NCBI GenBank assembly: GCA_949316235.1
Contig: OX438751.1
Coordinates: 3,558,413 to 3,622,412 of the forward strand
Source of the DNA: Oegoconia quadripuncta
Taxonomy: Eukaryota; Arthropoda; Insecta; Lepidoptera; Autostichidae
Direction: 5' to 3'
Length of the DNA stretch: 64,000 nucleotides
This document shows positions 52,582 to 64,000 of the stretch, piece by piece. The position numbers and the translations under genes are program-made. Every line of letters starts with the position of its first letter. The stretch's first letter is position 1. The notes beneath the pieces are model-generated. The model worked only from the letters and a program-made list of their open reading frames with translations, had not been told where the DNA came from and ran no database searches.

Positions 52582-52934
52582 TGTGTGTATTTGTATTAAT
52601 AAACCGTTCTCAAGATTGAGAATAGTTTTGTGACCAGTCTCAAGTAAACGTGTTGATTATTAAACCTTACTTGAGACCTGAAATGCACGTGCATACTCAA
52701 GCAGTACTCACTTGAGACGTGCGCTGAGTTTCACGTATTAATAAACGAAACTCAAGACTATCATTCAATCGCCGCTGAGGCGAATTCTTGAGAAGTGATC
52801 TCAGCTGAGTAGACCTCAAGATTGGTTTATAAATTAGCACGTAGCTTGAGATAGCGTCAACTGCTTAAGACGCATCTCGGGTGATACAGCCTCAAGACGT
52901 GTATTGAGATTGGTTTATTAATACGTGCCTTAAT
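52582..52934. mobile_element. CTCAAG-rich foldback element I, copy 3
   Basis: GTATTAATAAACCGTTCTCA to TTTATTAATACGTGCC; closely related to copies 1 and 2. Confidence 0.75.
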
Positions 52935-53454
52935 ACCACAATGGTTGGAAGCCTAATATTATGATGGCTGATCAACAAGAAACAGAGGTGTAATCAAATC
53001 CATGTCCATATTTTTACCGTAAAATACCGTATTTTACCGGGGTAATTTTACCGCTTTACATTCTCAGATATGTCAGGGAAAGATACCTACGTGGTACAAA
53101 TATGTTACTATAATAAATGTAAATTGAAACTTTAGAAAACCCTCGAGAAATAATGAATACATAAACAAACCAATTATGTTACCAGCTAAATAGCTTCGAA
53201 ACTGCTTAGCCGATTTCCATCAAACATAGCTCTCGCAAAAACCAGCTTTCGAGAATAAAAAACGATATTCAAATCGGTGCAGCCGTTTCGACGCTACAAA
53301 TGTCACACATAGACAAACAGCTTCAAACTTAACAAAAACAGGGTCTCTTTTTCTTCGGGTGTTAAAAAAGTACAATTTAACAGCTTTAACACTGAAAGTG
53401 ATCTCCTGCAGAGGCAACATTAGTGTAGGGTTGCAATGTTTATTAGATCAGAGG

Positions 53455-53775
53455 TTTTTTTTTGGGTTAGCATTTGACCTCAATCACACCTGATGTTAAG
53501 TGAAGATGAGGTCGAAGGTGGAAGCGTACTGACCCGGAAACCCAAATATTTGGGGAACTGGTTATCTTATCTCTGACAACCGGAACACAACAATAATATT
53601 AACATTGCTGTTTGGCGGCAGATTTAGATAAGATGGTGGTAGCTAGCCAGGCGGACATATAAAATGCCCTACCACCAACCAAACCGAGTACTAAACATGT
53701 ACCCCGCTGGAAGTCGAACCCGCGACCTCCGATTCGTAAACCCTATGTTGTTTACATTGAGCCACAGAGGCGGTT
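53455..53775 (-). repeat. SINE family C, copy 12 (full length)
   Basis: Poly-T, full body and right-hand tRNA-like head (AGTCGAACCCGCGACCTCCG, GAGCCACAGAGGCGG). Confidence 0.85.
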
Positions 53776-54430
53776 GTGTAAAACACATATTTTTATGTAA
53801 TTTTAAGTAATTTATTTCAATCACGAAAAATCCTATGCAAGCCTAATTTTTGTGTTTCCATGTGGTTTCAACGATGTATTTGATTACACCCAGTAAAGGC
53901 AATAACTTAAGACATAAATTCAATCCTTTGTTGAGATTAGCGTCTCATTCTACAACAAAAAAAAATTCCATTTAAAAATTATCTTGCAATTTCCTAATAA
54001 TACTACACAAACTCGAATACTGTTTAAAAAAAAAAAAGATAGGTTGCAGTAACATTTTGTTTAAACTTATCACAGTTACATATCACATCTGTAAAGAAAC
54101 AATTGATAGTTATCACCAATACATATTATATAAAAATTAACGGTATGTCAGAGGATCCCTTAAAACTAAATATACTCCATAAATTAAATTAATTAAAACT
54201 TAAATGTTAGTGAGGAATTTTCAGAGCGACAATTTAAAAAAGACGACCTTTTCCACTTAAATAATAGATGGCGTTGTACCAAAGTCAAGTGTCATTTGTA
54301 ATTTATCTGCGCTTCGTGTCTTCGTCATGTTATTGACCATGAAAATAAAAACTTGAAATTGTTTATTATGTACATATTAAAACTAAATGGATCATATCCT
54401 CTTTTATATTAAAACAAATTATGAAATGAC

Positions 54431-54543
54431 AATGGTGTCGATTCGGATGTACACCAACTAAACTAAAACCAGTTTTAAAGTAGTACCATTCCAAAACTGG
54501 TTTTGGTTTAGTTTAGTTGGTGTACATCCGAATCGACACCATT
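54431..54543. mobile_element. palindromic foldback element G, copy 3 (loop deleted)
   Basis: Near-perfect arms AATGGTGTCGATTCGGATGT / ACATCCGAATCGACACCATT, with most of the loop missing (AGTAGTACCATTCC remains). Confidence 0.85.
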
Positions 54544-57500
54544 GTAACCATCGATTTCGGAGGTATACGTGCACAGATTATATAGATATAATTGTCTGTG
54601 ATTTTGACACACTACTTTGAGTCAGCGCCACCTTCTGAGATTATGGGTACTATTTTTTTGCCATTTGGAAAGCCCCTCGTTATATCACGTGCTTATTAAA
54701 AAACATAATAATAATTTTTCACTTTTTTGCGAGATGTTATACTATACGGTCCGTTCCCATAAAGAAAACGCTTAGAAGGTGTGTGTATAGGTTACCTACA
54801 GCCTTGGCAATAGAAATAGCAAGGGCAAAGCAATTAATTTTCATTCAGACCCTACTAAAAGATCGAAAAATATCGCTTAATATATTACAGTTTTAGTCTA
54901 AAAAGTGGTCAGTATCATCATTAGCCTGCACGTTTTGTCTCAGGGTAGGCAAAATGATAAAATTTGCTATTAAATAAGAAAAATACAACTATAAAATAAT
55001 AACTTACACTTTTAGCAATCTTCGCAACTGTTTAGAATATTTTGTGTTCATATCAGTATGAATCAGCTGTGTTAACAATAATTTCGAAGAAAGCTTACAA
55101 TTTGCTAGGATAGGCACTGCCGTTCTGCCTATATGGAGGGCACGCCACTGAGTAACATTCTCTCTTTACAATAAGGCTTTCCATTCAAAAATCAGACTGT
55201 AGTCACAGTTAGGAGTCTCCACGACGTGCGATTTATTAGAAACATTGTAGTTTTGTTTCATTGGATAAATAGCTAAGATTTAGCTTGTACTGCAACTAAT
55301 GTAACTCACTCATACGTCGCGCGTGACAAATGATATCATGCTACGTGGGCTGGATGTCATTGCGACTGACGTTATCATTTACGAATGAAAACGGTACAGT
55401 CAAAATGTACAGAACATAATACATTTTCTTGAAGTGTTACATACTTAAGTCTTCCATAAATCGATATACTGAACCGTGCGAATAATGTTCATTCCCTAGT
55501 GACATTAGTGGCTGAACTGTTTTTCATAAATTATTAGCACATAGGTTACACTGCATTTTCCACGTCAATTTGAGTCTGTTAATCATACAAATTATACCTA
55601 CTTCCATGATACTTAAATGGACTTCAACAAGTCATTGTAATATATTTTCCTTGCATTCGCCTTGCATTTCCTTATACTTTCCTTTTTATTCGTGATGGTG
55701 ACGATGAGTAATTTATTCGTAATGTGAAATTTATAATTGTTATAAAATTTGCAACCTTGACTGTCTTGTAGTGCTACTAGTTACGTAATCAATAATATTC
55801 TGCTAATGTCAAAATATGGTCCAGCAAATTTTAAGATTACTGGATGATATTGTAATATTAAACATACAGTGATTGAAAAGATTTGGAGTTCGACTGTACT
55901 AATAGAGAGCCTCAACTGTGATTTACACTCATGCAAAGGAGTTATAAACCCTGTGATATACGAACGGACGGTCATGACGAAATTATATAGGGTTCCGCTG
56001 TTGCCAATTAGCTACAGAACCCTATATGTATCAAAACCTGTTAATTACAATATTACATAAATTTTCAGTTAAAATTTGTCTTAATATTAATATTCGTTTA
56101 ATATAGCTGTCTAATAAAAGTTTTACATTTACACTTACCTACCATTTAATTTATCTATTAAAACATTGCTTCAGATTTTATGACATTTTTCTTAACTAAG
56201 ACTAAGTTTATACTACTATTGTGCTACTATCCCGTTCGTATAAAGAGATGGCATCACATTGAAATCAGTTTTAGTTTCATATAGTGCCATCAAAATCGAG
56301 GCATCTGGTGTCGAGTTCCCACACCACTTAAATTTGAACACCATAATGAATGACATGCTATTTTAGATCCGTCAAAATAAAATCCACAGGTTTTAAGAGA
56401 GCATGTGTACATACATAGGGTGTTGTAGGTTCATTTGGATAATGCCGAGCCCCAACCAGACGGGCTTCGTTCTGGTCAGCGCAGTTTTCAACAATAACGC
56501 ATATGTCCGCCCATACATAAGGGTTAGAGAAGGGCCGAATGTGGCTTGAACCGAATACGAAGTGAAAACTTGCTTACTTGAATTATTGGCGCCAACATCT
56601 GCTTTGACCAACCATGTTAGAGTCCTCTTAATATGGCAAATGCAATTGTGCCTTCAACTAATGCTTCAACGTCGGTCACAACGACGCCGAACTTATCATC
56701 TTTTCGTCAAGCTTCTTTCGAGGGTACAATTGAAATTATATAGAATATTGATGACCCAAGGGCTCAAATTATTTACAAAATTGTTTTGTTTTAATATTTT
56801 CTTGTACAGAATATTCGGCATTTGAACCGAATGCCGAAAGTGACAGGAGTAAAATGTCATGCTGTCCTTTTTGAGTGCAAGAATAGAATTAATTTAAAAT
56901 GGAAGCATTCAGCGTGGCGCCGAAACGACACCCAAACATCGAAGTAAAATAAAAATAATTTTAAATTAAAAGAAACAAAATGTCTCATCACATCATGCAT
57001 AGCGATGAAGTAGATAATGCATAAATCTCACCCAGCTTCTTTAAAAAAAAATCATGTCACCTTAATCTGTTTTGCACTGTATGCACATCTCCGTAGATGC
57101 TAGATTGCACAAACAAATGTAATATCAAATTCTATTTATAATTATAATGTATTTATTTATTTTTAGTTTCTGTAGTAATTCATGGTTGCGATTTTATTTT
57201 AAGTTGTGCTGAACGGTAATAGATATCGACCACACAACCCATAGCCTCCTAATAATATAAGCTGAAATGCCATATGATCCTAATTTATTCAAAGATAAAA
57301 GGAGATTCGAGGAGGTTTGTGAGACAAGATTTAGATTGGCTTTACTTGGTCACCATTTTGACTATCTTAGTCCATTTCTCTACATATAATAGAATTTGTA
57401 TACACGGTTATTGCGAATTCAGTTACTGTTATGTTTCCGTACGAGGGGTGTTTATCATTCCTTAATTAGATAAATAATTAAGGAAAAAATATAACCAATA

Positions 57501-57998
57501 CAATATTACATATATGTATATATATACAAAATATACAAATATTCTATAAGTGTTTCTTACCAAACAATTTCAGGTTTCGGGTATAAAATAAATAACCTTT
57601 ATCCTACCAAGAATGAAAATTTACACTCATTGTATGACTTTACAGTTTCACTTATGACGACATCGAAAAATTAATTAAACTCTAACTTGATTTAAACATA
57701 TATAATAAGATTATAACCGTGCTGACTGTGCGCATTCACACTTCACATTGACACTTACATGTACTCAAACACATTCACTCATCCCTACACACATATACTC
57801 CTTCACGCATTTACACCATTTCATTATCCTCTCCATTGAATATTTTTTTTTCCCTTAATTTCTTTTATTTGTAACGTCTGATCCTCGAGGATCGAAGTTC
57901 TGATACCTGTGACTCAGTCGTAAGACTAATATCGACGTGCAATACCGATTTTGTAAACTGTTATTTGCAAATAAACAATGGTGTATATTATTGTTATA
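54544..57998. other. intergenic, no gene seen
   Basis: AT-rich. Short frames at 55781-56060, 56393-56825 and 57274-57465 have no recognised similarity. About 57730-57980 (CA/CT-rich, ending in AATAAA) may be another retrotransposon 3' UTR. Confidence 0.4.
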
Positions 57999-58135
57999 AC
58001 AGGCGAGGGTCATCCGTCAACACGTCGGGTTAATGGAGCGCACAGTTATTGGCTAGTCTTGTTAGCTTATTGTACTGTGATTGGCTCTGTCAAGGACGCA
58101 TAAATAGCCTTGACAGGGCCGATATCTGAATCTGT
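57999..58135. repeat. dispersed repeat shared with 880-1045
   Basis: CAGTTATTGGCTAGTC and GTGATTGGCTCTGTCAAGG blocks; the two copies have diverged. Confidence 0.5.
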
Positions 58136-58306
58136 ATGGGCTGTGTTGGTCGATGACAAAACTCGCTCAATTTTTTTCTTAAATAAGTATGGATTATGAC
58201 AATACATTTATATTAGCATAGATAATCCGAAATAAATATACATTACAATAAAAATATAGTTACAAATTGTTTTGATATTACATTTGTATAATAACTTATA
58301 AAACAG

Positions 58307-58312
58307 TTTATT
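58307..58312 (-). promoter_or_regulatory. candidate MED15 polyadenylation signal
   Basis: AATAAA on the minus strand, about 62 bases after the MED15 stop codon, a plausible position for 3' end formation. Confidence 0.5.
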
Positions 58313-58373
58313 ATGGGACTCGATGTATAAATTGGTTCCTTAAATTACGTACTTATAACTTAGGTTATATACC

Positions 58374-58488
58374 TCACAGCCCTAGAGCTGGTACCGGTGT
58401 ATATGCCATAGGGTTGGGAGCGCACGCCTGTCGCACACTCATCTCCCACGCGTCCAGTAGTTGACCCACGGAGCAGCTTTTCGGTAGT
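58374..58488 (-). CDS. MED15: MED15 last exon
   Basis: The acceptor is GTCCACAG. It encodes [20 protein letters not shown] then [17 protein letters not shown] and TGA, matching the conserved MED15 terminus. An open frame reading through the acceptor to 58631 is intronic upstream of 58488. Confidence 0.9.
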
Positions 58489-61400
58489 CTGTGGACGTAA
58501 AAGTTCAAAGTATCTTTATCTTTATCTATCTTTATCTTTATCTTCCCAAAATCAGAAATTCCAAGGGGTATACGTTTGTTCAATAAGGTTCCATTTGATA
58601 CGAATCTTCCCTTCACTAAATTTAAAGACACTAGTCTAAATTAAACCAGTTTTAAAGTCTGTGTCTTCCTGGAATAATAAGATGAGTTAGGTAACCTATT
58701 ATATTTTCGAAAAACTGAGAACCGAATTTCAATATTCCATAAACGATTCATACATTTTTTTCATCTTTTTAGATCACCGCAATAACACTTTACAGAAGTA
58801 TCGTTTCTCCGCACAAACTTACTTTGCTTTAGTATTAGTCTTCTTTACTAAAAACCGAAATTATACCAAGCCTTTTTTAAACGCCAGACATTTTATTTGA
58901 CATATCTTAACCATTCCGAAGAACCGTTTTACAGAATACTTATTTTCAGCCATATTAAAATTCCAAATTACCTACTTTCAAAACTTTAATTTTCATTGCA
59001 ATAAAATGGCAAAAAACCGAGTCACAGGGACATAGTCATAGGGTCTAAATTGTCCCCTAAAAAGAATGTACGTAGGTGAGTACTACACAAAACGTTTATG
59101 GGGCGGGTGCGAGCGAAGCGAGCACGAGAGTTCGGGGCACCCCGACATGTGTTGGTTAGGTTGGAAGGGTGTGGCGGGAGCGAAGCCACCTTGCCCTCAT
59201 GGGCAAGGTTGTTTGTTGGGTTGACATGTATGCATGGAGAAATGACATTTGGCCCTGTGATTATAACGGTCAATTGATCTATCGGACATAATAATAGAAT
59301 GGTTAATGTTGAGGGGCTTCGGTATTGCGGTAAATAGTTTTACGGAAATTTTAAACAATGGTGAATAAGTAAAAAGGTCAATTAAATCGCGAAAATTTAA
59401 TACTCAACAAAACATAATTTCGGATAATCAAAAATATATTTGTAAATTATAATTGTCAAAACGTTGGCCGAACAACAATCTAGGGAACAAAAAATATCGG
59501 AAATACAATAGGTAACCGACGAGATAGTACTAGTCCAAAACTTGTTTTGGATTCGAGAAATCATGTCTCAACTCTCAATTGTAATGATTATAGAGTTCCA
59601 ATTCCTTTGGACTGTGTTTGAACTTGTTCTCTATCAAAATCCGCATCCAACAATGTGCGCCATGTTATGTTAGCTATGATATTTAGTCTGTATTTGCGAA
59701 AATATTTTTTTTCTCATTGGGTGGGAGTGTAGGCATAGAATTCCAACTACTATTTTTTATAAGAACGAGCTTAGAAACCTGCCATAGAGCTTCCAATACT
59801 CATAACACTTTATTGAATTACCCGTTTCTTATGAAAAAAACATGAAATAAATCTGTACTTTCCGTAAAAATACCAATTACATCGTGGATATAGGTATACC
59901 TACATATTACAACTCGTAACATTTTTCTGATTTTTTGTATTATAGCTGTAGTAGTGTTCATTCATTATATCCATAGATAATATATTCCCGTAGCTATTGC
60001 TTTTCACAGATTACAAATACACCCAGTAGAAGAGTATCTATAAACGTTTTTAACACCGCAGGTATTTTCGTATTTGACCCTTAGAATTTTTTCGTGGGAA
60101 CGCGCGACAGAGAGGTTAATAATGAAATAGTTCCTTAATACAAGGTGTGATTGAGGTCAAGTACCAACCCGTTATGCATAAAAAAAAAAAAAAAAAATAC
60201 AAACTCCATCGCTCCAACAGCGGGAGGATCCCCCCCCTGCCCCAGCGTTACCTGGCACACCGGGCGTCCATGGCGCGCTCGACCCGCGCCAGGAAGGAGT
60301 CGGGCGAGTCCCCCCGCCCCCCCGCGGCCCCCCCGGCCCCCCCGGCCCCGCGCAGGCGCAGGCGGGCGGGCGCGGCGGCGGGGTACTCCCGCGGCACGGA
60401 CACGTGCACGGGCGGCACGCACGGCAGGCGCGCGTCGTCCAGCTGTGCTATCAGCGAGATGGCGCCGTTGCCGCCCGACAGCTGCATCGCCTCCAGCGAC
60501 ACCTGAATCGATTAGTTCAACTTTTAAGACCACTTTGACTATAATATATGTAATATAATAAATATTATAATTTAACAAAAGTTTATTTTAAGATTTAACT
60601 CCGTTCCATATTGATTTATTTATAATTAGTAAATTCAATTTCAATTTATTAATAACTCATTACAAAAGTTTGTCTAAATATTTTATGTGACAGTTATTTA
60701 TCGATTTTTATGTAACCATGACAACTATCCCACTTGCAATAAACCTATTAATGTTGTATAAGAAGAAATAATCTATAATTGGCTTAACATTAGTAACTAA
60801 ATCCTATTTAAATATTGTATAATTTATGCTGTTGATTCTGTAAGAATAAATAAAATAAAATAAAATAAAAATACAAGGTAAAAATTACATTATGATCATC
60901 TCAGCCCGTAAACATACCACCACTGCAGGGATATAGGCCTTCCCTCGTATTATGAGGTAGTGGTCCAGTCAACCACGCTGGCCCAATGCGGGTTGGGGAC
61001 TTCACATGCCTTAGAATTTTTATTTCTCAGGCATGCAAGTCACCGTTCAAGAGCAGTCGGATAAATGCATATAAGCAATTAAATTTAAAAACTCATTGGT
61101 ACATGGCCTGCCTGGGAATCGAACCCGGACCTCCGAAATTGGGAGACCGCGTCTTAACCGCTGAGCCACCGACGCTCCTAAAACGCTTTAGTTTTAATTT
61201 GCTGTAATTTGTATACGCCCAATCTACTGTTTTCTAACTAACCCTATGGTTCACTGGAAGAAATCCCTCTATGGGATAAGTCCGCCGTTGTACTCAATTT
61301 TTGTATCAATGCAAAATTAATGTATTGCCTTTTTGTACAATAAAGCGTTTACAAACAAACAAGTTAAAGCACTCTGAACCGCCTTTAATATGGAAAATCA

Positions 61401-64000
61401 AATAATTTTCGACTGAATTTGGTTATAGTACCTAGTGGATAGTTCCTTATTAGGAATGGGGTCACCAGCCAAAAATTGTTAGACTTCCACACTAAAGGCG
61501 ATTTCAGAATGATTACTTTGTATGTGATCGAATTTTTTTTTTTCGAATTCGACTACGGTGCCTTGGGGAAAGTTGTTCGTAATCAAGAAATGCTCTACCA
61601 GTTAATGGGAATTACACGAATTCAAATTGTATGTAGGTATTTAGGAACTGTAAAATTGGTTTATGTAATTCATATGAAATACAATTAAGCCTTTACAATC
61701 TAACAACATTTAAGAGTTTTTTTTTTCGGAAATTAGTCAGAGTGATGTCAAATTTATTTTATTCGAACCACCAACGGCAGACACAAAAAGGGGTAAGTAC
61801 GTAAAATTTTTCAACAAAGCCATTAAAAGGTATTCGCAGAAACATTCTGATGAGACTTATCAGCTAAAAAGAAATAAACTCTCCAGGATGAGGTCCCTAG
61901 GAGTATGCTGTGCTCAAGGCGAAGCCAAAGTAGTTAAGTTGTGAATATTTCTTTTATCGCTGAGGGTTTTGTGTTAAATAGATCCAATTTTGTGTTCCTT
62001 AAATCGTTTTTTAAATATGAAAATGAAAGTATGAATATTTCACTAAATACAGTTATTATTACACTCGACACTGGCAAAAATGCCGCCTAAATATGCCAAT
62101 GAATATTAAAAAAAAGAGAATGGTGTCGATTCGGATGTACACCAGTTAAACTAAAACTAGTTTTAAAGTAGTACTGTCTCCTTCTCCCTGGAACAGTACG
62201 ATGCGACGGCACCACTCCAAAACTAGTTTTAGTTTAGTTGGTGTACATCCGAATCGACACCACTACCGTCGAATTTGGTGATATCAAAAAAAAATCAAAA
62301 CCACCGACTACAAATTTTACCTTAAATCTGGAATCCAGACGGGCTATTTCACCTTGCAGCACATCTGGGATCTCCATCGTTGGCTCCTCCACTTTGGGCA
62401 TCTTCAGGGGTGGTGGTAGATTTCTGGAATTATTGTACGTACAATTACCAGACTGAAGAGAGGGATACGGTTTTCGAGCGATATCAATGTAATTATGTGG
62501 AATTATTCCCTCGTACCCAAACGACTGGATGGATTTTAATTTATGAGGTAACGTTAGATTCAACGTGACAGTTCACGTGTTTTAGGATAGGTTATCCTAG
62601 GTTACCTCACAAATAACTCCGCAAAAGTGTTGGGGTTTCCGGGTCAGTACGTTTCCACCTTCGACTTCATCTTCACTTAACATCAGGTGTGATTGAGGTC
62701 AAGTACCAACCCGTTGTAAATAATAAAAATAAATAATAATAAAAAAAACTATTTAAGTTTGGTTTCACAACCAAAAAACCCGACAGCATTTTGCAGCCGC
62801 CATGTTGGATTTTTTACTATAAAATGTATCCTACGTCACTCTAGAGATCAAGACGAATCGAATGACACCTTGCACTTCAAAATCGGTGAAGCACAGGAGA
62901 TAACATAGAAATCTCCATACATATGTACACTCGAAAAACACTACCCTCCTCTTTGGGGCTGTCGGGTAAAAAGTAAACCGTAAGAGTAAGAGTTAAAGTT
63001 TTTCGAAATGAAATGTACAGTCATTTGGTGTAATTATGTAACTCCTTTAGATCTCTTTCATTTAGACGTATTATTATGACGTTTCAATACAACCTTCATA
63101 GATGTCACTGCGATCACTGTTCTTTAATAGAGAATTATGTTATAGTTACTTGATGTCGGGCCCGTTGAGTGAATCGAGTGTCGTTCCGAAGGTGCGTTTG
63201 AGTGTGTGATTGGCGAGAGGCGACTGCAGGCAGTTGTTCACCACCTCCAGCAGCGGGTTGAATATTTGCTCCTGTGCATAAAAGACGAGGTATTGCAATG
63301 GAATGATATATAAGTAAATATTTCTAACATTTACACAAATGAACCAGTATGGACACTAGACTGATAAACATACATAAATTGACTCAGGTATTAATAATCG
63401 TATTCATCACACAGACTATGAAACCCAAAGCAATCATCTCAGCCCGTAAACATCCCACAGCAGGGCTATAGGCCTTCCTTCGTATATGAGGGAGTATGGG
63501 CCATAGTCCGCCACGCTGGCCCAATGCGGTTTGGGGACTTCACATGTCTTAGAATTTTTATTTCTCAGACGTGCGGGTTTCCTCACGATGTTTTCCTTCA
63601 CCGTTTAAGAGAAGTCGGATAAATGCACATAAGTAATTAAATTTAAAGACTCATTGGTACATGACCTGCCTGGGAATCGAACCCGGACCTCCAAAATTAG
63701 AAGATCGCGTCTTAACCGCTGAGCCACGGACGCTCTTGTGTGCTATAGTTGCTGGAAATGAAAACGGGCGGGTCATTGGCAATTACCAAATGAAATTTTG
63801 CACTGGGTGGTTGAAAATCTGACGATGTGGGATTTACCTTCCCGGTGGTGGGCAGACCGAGGCCGACGCCCTCGCTGCGCTTGAAGTCCAGTTTCTCCAA
63901 CACCACCTCGCACTTGATAAGCGTCTCCAGAGGCATCCGCTTGTTCGGATTTGATAGGATATCCAGAAGGTTCTTCATTTTGGTCAGTTTCTCTACGTCT
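58374..64000 (-). CDS. MED15: Mediator subunit 15 (Arc105), C-terminal five exons, partial at window edge
   Basis: Minus-strand exons are 64000-63838 (cut by the window edge), 63271-63150, 62423-62321, 60502-60252 and 58488-58374. Splice sites are GT-AG and phases agree, giving about 250 codons. MED15 is a tail subunit of the Mediator complex in the nucleus and receives activator signals through its N-terminal KIX domain, which lies outside this window. Motifs matching the conserved MED15 C-terminus: [20 protein letters not shown] then [30 protein letters not shown] and [45 protein letters not shown] with SVPREYP; and [16 protein letters not shown] near the end. Exon 60502-60252 encodes an unusual Gly/Ala/Arg-rich insert. 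The stop is TGA at 58376-58374. Confidence 0.92.
59019..59270. repeat. possible MITE in the last MED15 intron
   Basis: Short inverted ends TCACAGGG / CCCTGTGA enclose a GC-richer block with GAGCGAAGCGAGCACGAGAG. The 83-codon frame inside is a composition effect. Confidence 0.4.
60143..60199 (+). repeat. SINE family C, copy 13 (3' end) next to a MED15 exon
   Basis: GGTGTGATTGAGGTCAAGTA then TATGCA and a long A run, ending about 50 bp from the MED15 donor at 60251. Confidence 0.75.
60252..60502 (-). CDS. MED15: MED15 exon with GC-rich Gly/Ala insert
   Basis: The acceptor is ATTCAG and the donor GTAACG gives phase 2. It encodes [40 protein letters not shown], then an insert [18 protein letters not shown], then [15 protein letters not shown]-runs on the plus strand make this the most GC-rich stretch of the window. 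Other frames are also open here because of composition. Confidence 0.88.
60894..61175 (-). repeat. SINE family D, copy 2 (MED15 intron)
   Basis: Body and right-hand tRNA-like head GAATCGAACCCGGACCTCCG; near copy 1 in sequence. Confidence 0.85.
62119..62263. mobile_element. palindromic foldback element G, copy 4 (MED15 intron)
   Basis: AATGGTGTCGATTCGGATGT arm, loop with CTCCCTGGAACAGTACGATG, and complementary right arm. It ends 57 bp from the MED15 donor next to 62321. Confidence 0.85.
62321..62423 (-). CDS. MED15: MED15 exon
   Basis: The acceptor is TTCCAG. It encodes [20 protein letters not shown] then [14 protein letters not shown] and ends before GTAAAA in phase 0. The open frame continues past the donor, but the conserved FKV continues from the next exon. 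Confidence 0.9.
62625..62748 (+). repeat. SINE family C, copy 14 (3' part)
   Basis: GTGTTGGGGTTTCCGGGTCA to ACCAACCCGTTGTAAATAAT with an AATAAT-rich tail. Confidence 0.75.
62775..62968. mobile_element. element M, copy 3 (uninterrupted)
   Basis: AACCCGACAGC at the left and GCTGTCGGGT at the right form terminal inverted repeats. The interior has GAGATCAAGACGAATCGAAT and ACACTCGAAAAACACTACC. It acts as reference for the two interrupted copies at 29601-30830. Confidence 0.7.
63150..63271 (-). CDS. MED15: MED15 exon
   Basis: The acceptor is TGCACAG. It encodes [40 protein letters not shown]. The donor is GTAACT, giving phase 2. Confidence 0.9.
63432..63736 (-). repeat. SINE family D, copy 3 (MED15 intron)
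   Basis: CATCTCAGCCCGTAAACATC to the head GGTTAAGACGCG (minus strand). It lies about 100 bp from the exon ending at 63838. Confidence 0.85.
63838..64000 (-). CDS. MED15: MED15 exon (continues beyond the right edge)
   Basis: It encodes [40 protein letters not shown] and ends GLPTTGK before GTAAAT in phase 0. An ATG at 63978 is internal and not the start. Confidence 0.9.

Noticed and set aside
58374..58631. Single 85-codon gene starting at 58631
   Set aside because: Only the part from 58488 matches MED15. The upstream part is intron, with a proper acceptor at 58490-58489.
60135..60578. Long open frames on both strands around the GC-rich block (up to 147 codons)
   Set aside because: They are composition effects around a real MED15 exon, which is in one minus frame bounded by splice sites.
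62234..62563. 109-codon minus frame as an independent gene
   Set aside because: Only 62321-62423 is a MED15 exon. The rest reads through the donor and acceptor into intron.

Overview
The window looks like nuclear DNA of a moth or butterfly (Lepidoptera). It is AT-rich and packed with short tRNA-derived SINEs, inverted-repeat MITEs, mariner fragments and non-LTR retrotransposon tails of kinds familiar from lepidopteran genomes. It also carries three intron-rich metazoan genes. No species can be named from the sequence alone.

Three protein-coding genes are supported by conserved protein sequence plus matching splice sites and reading phases. (1) Hs2st, minus strand, 14433-18744, five exons, 340 aa: heparan sulfate 2-O-sulfotransferase, a Golgi enzyme. 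(2) TRIM45, plus strand, 24841-49061, eleven exons, 639 aa: RING, two B-boxes, coiled coil, filamin-type repeat and a Cys/His-rich C-terminus. Its first intron is about 12.3 kb and full of mobile DNA. (3) MED15 (Arc105), minus strand, 58374-64000, the last five exons only: the C-terminal part of a Mediator tail subunit; the 5' part lies beyond the right edge. The three genes belong to unrelated pathways and nothing suggests joint function.

Layout: 1-14432 is intergenic and repeat-rich. 14433-18744 is Hs2st. 18745-24840 is intergenic, with a SINE, a CTCAAG-rich element and a tandem duplication. 24841-49061 is TRIM45, whose introns hold most of the transposon load, including nested insertions, an 11-bp tandem array of about 490 bp, two head-to-head LINE ends and a mariner transposase 3' end. 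49061-58373 is intergenic, with more SINEs and foldback elements. 58374-64000 is MED15.

The most notable observation is a Harbinger-type MITE (49061-49419, 20-bp perfect terminal repeats, TTA target duplication) inserted exactly in the TRIM45 stop codon. The present TAA is made of two bases of target duplication plus the first base of the MITE, while the inferred empty site would read TAG. Other points of interest are a near-identical ~600-bp inverted pair bracketing the last Hs2st exon, several unnamed multi-copy foldback families, and nested insertions with readable target duplications. No CRISPR array, rRNA or convincing functional tRNA gene was seen.
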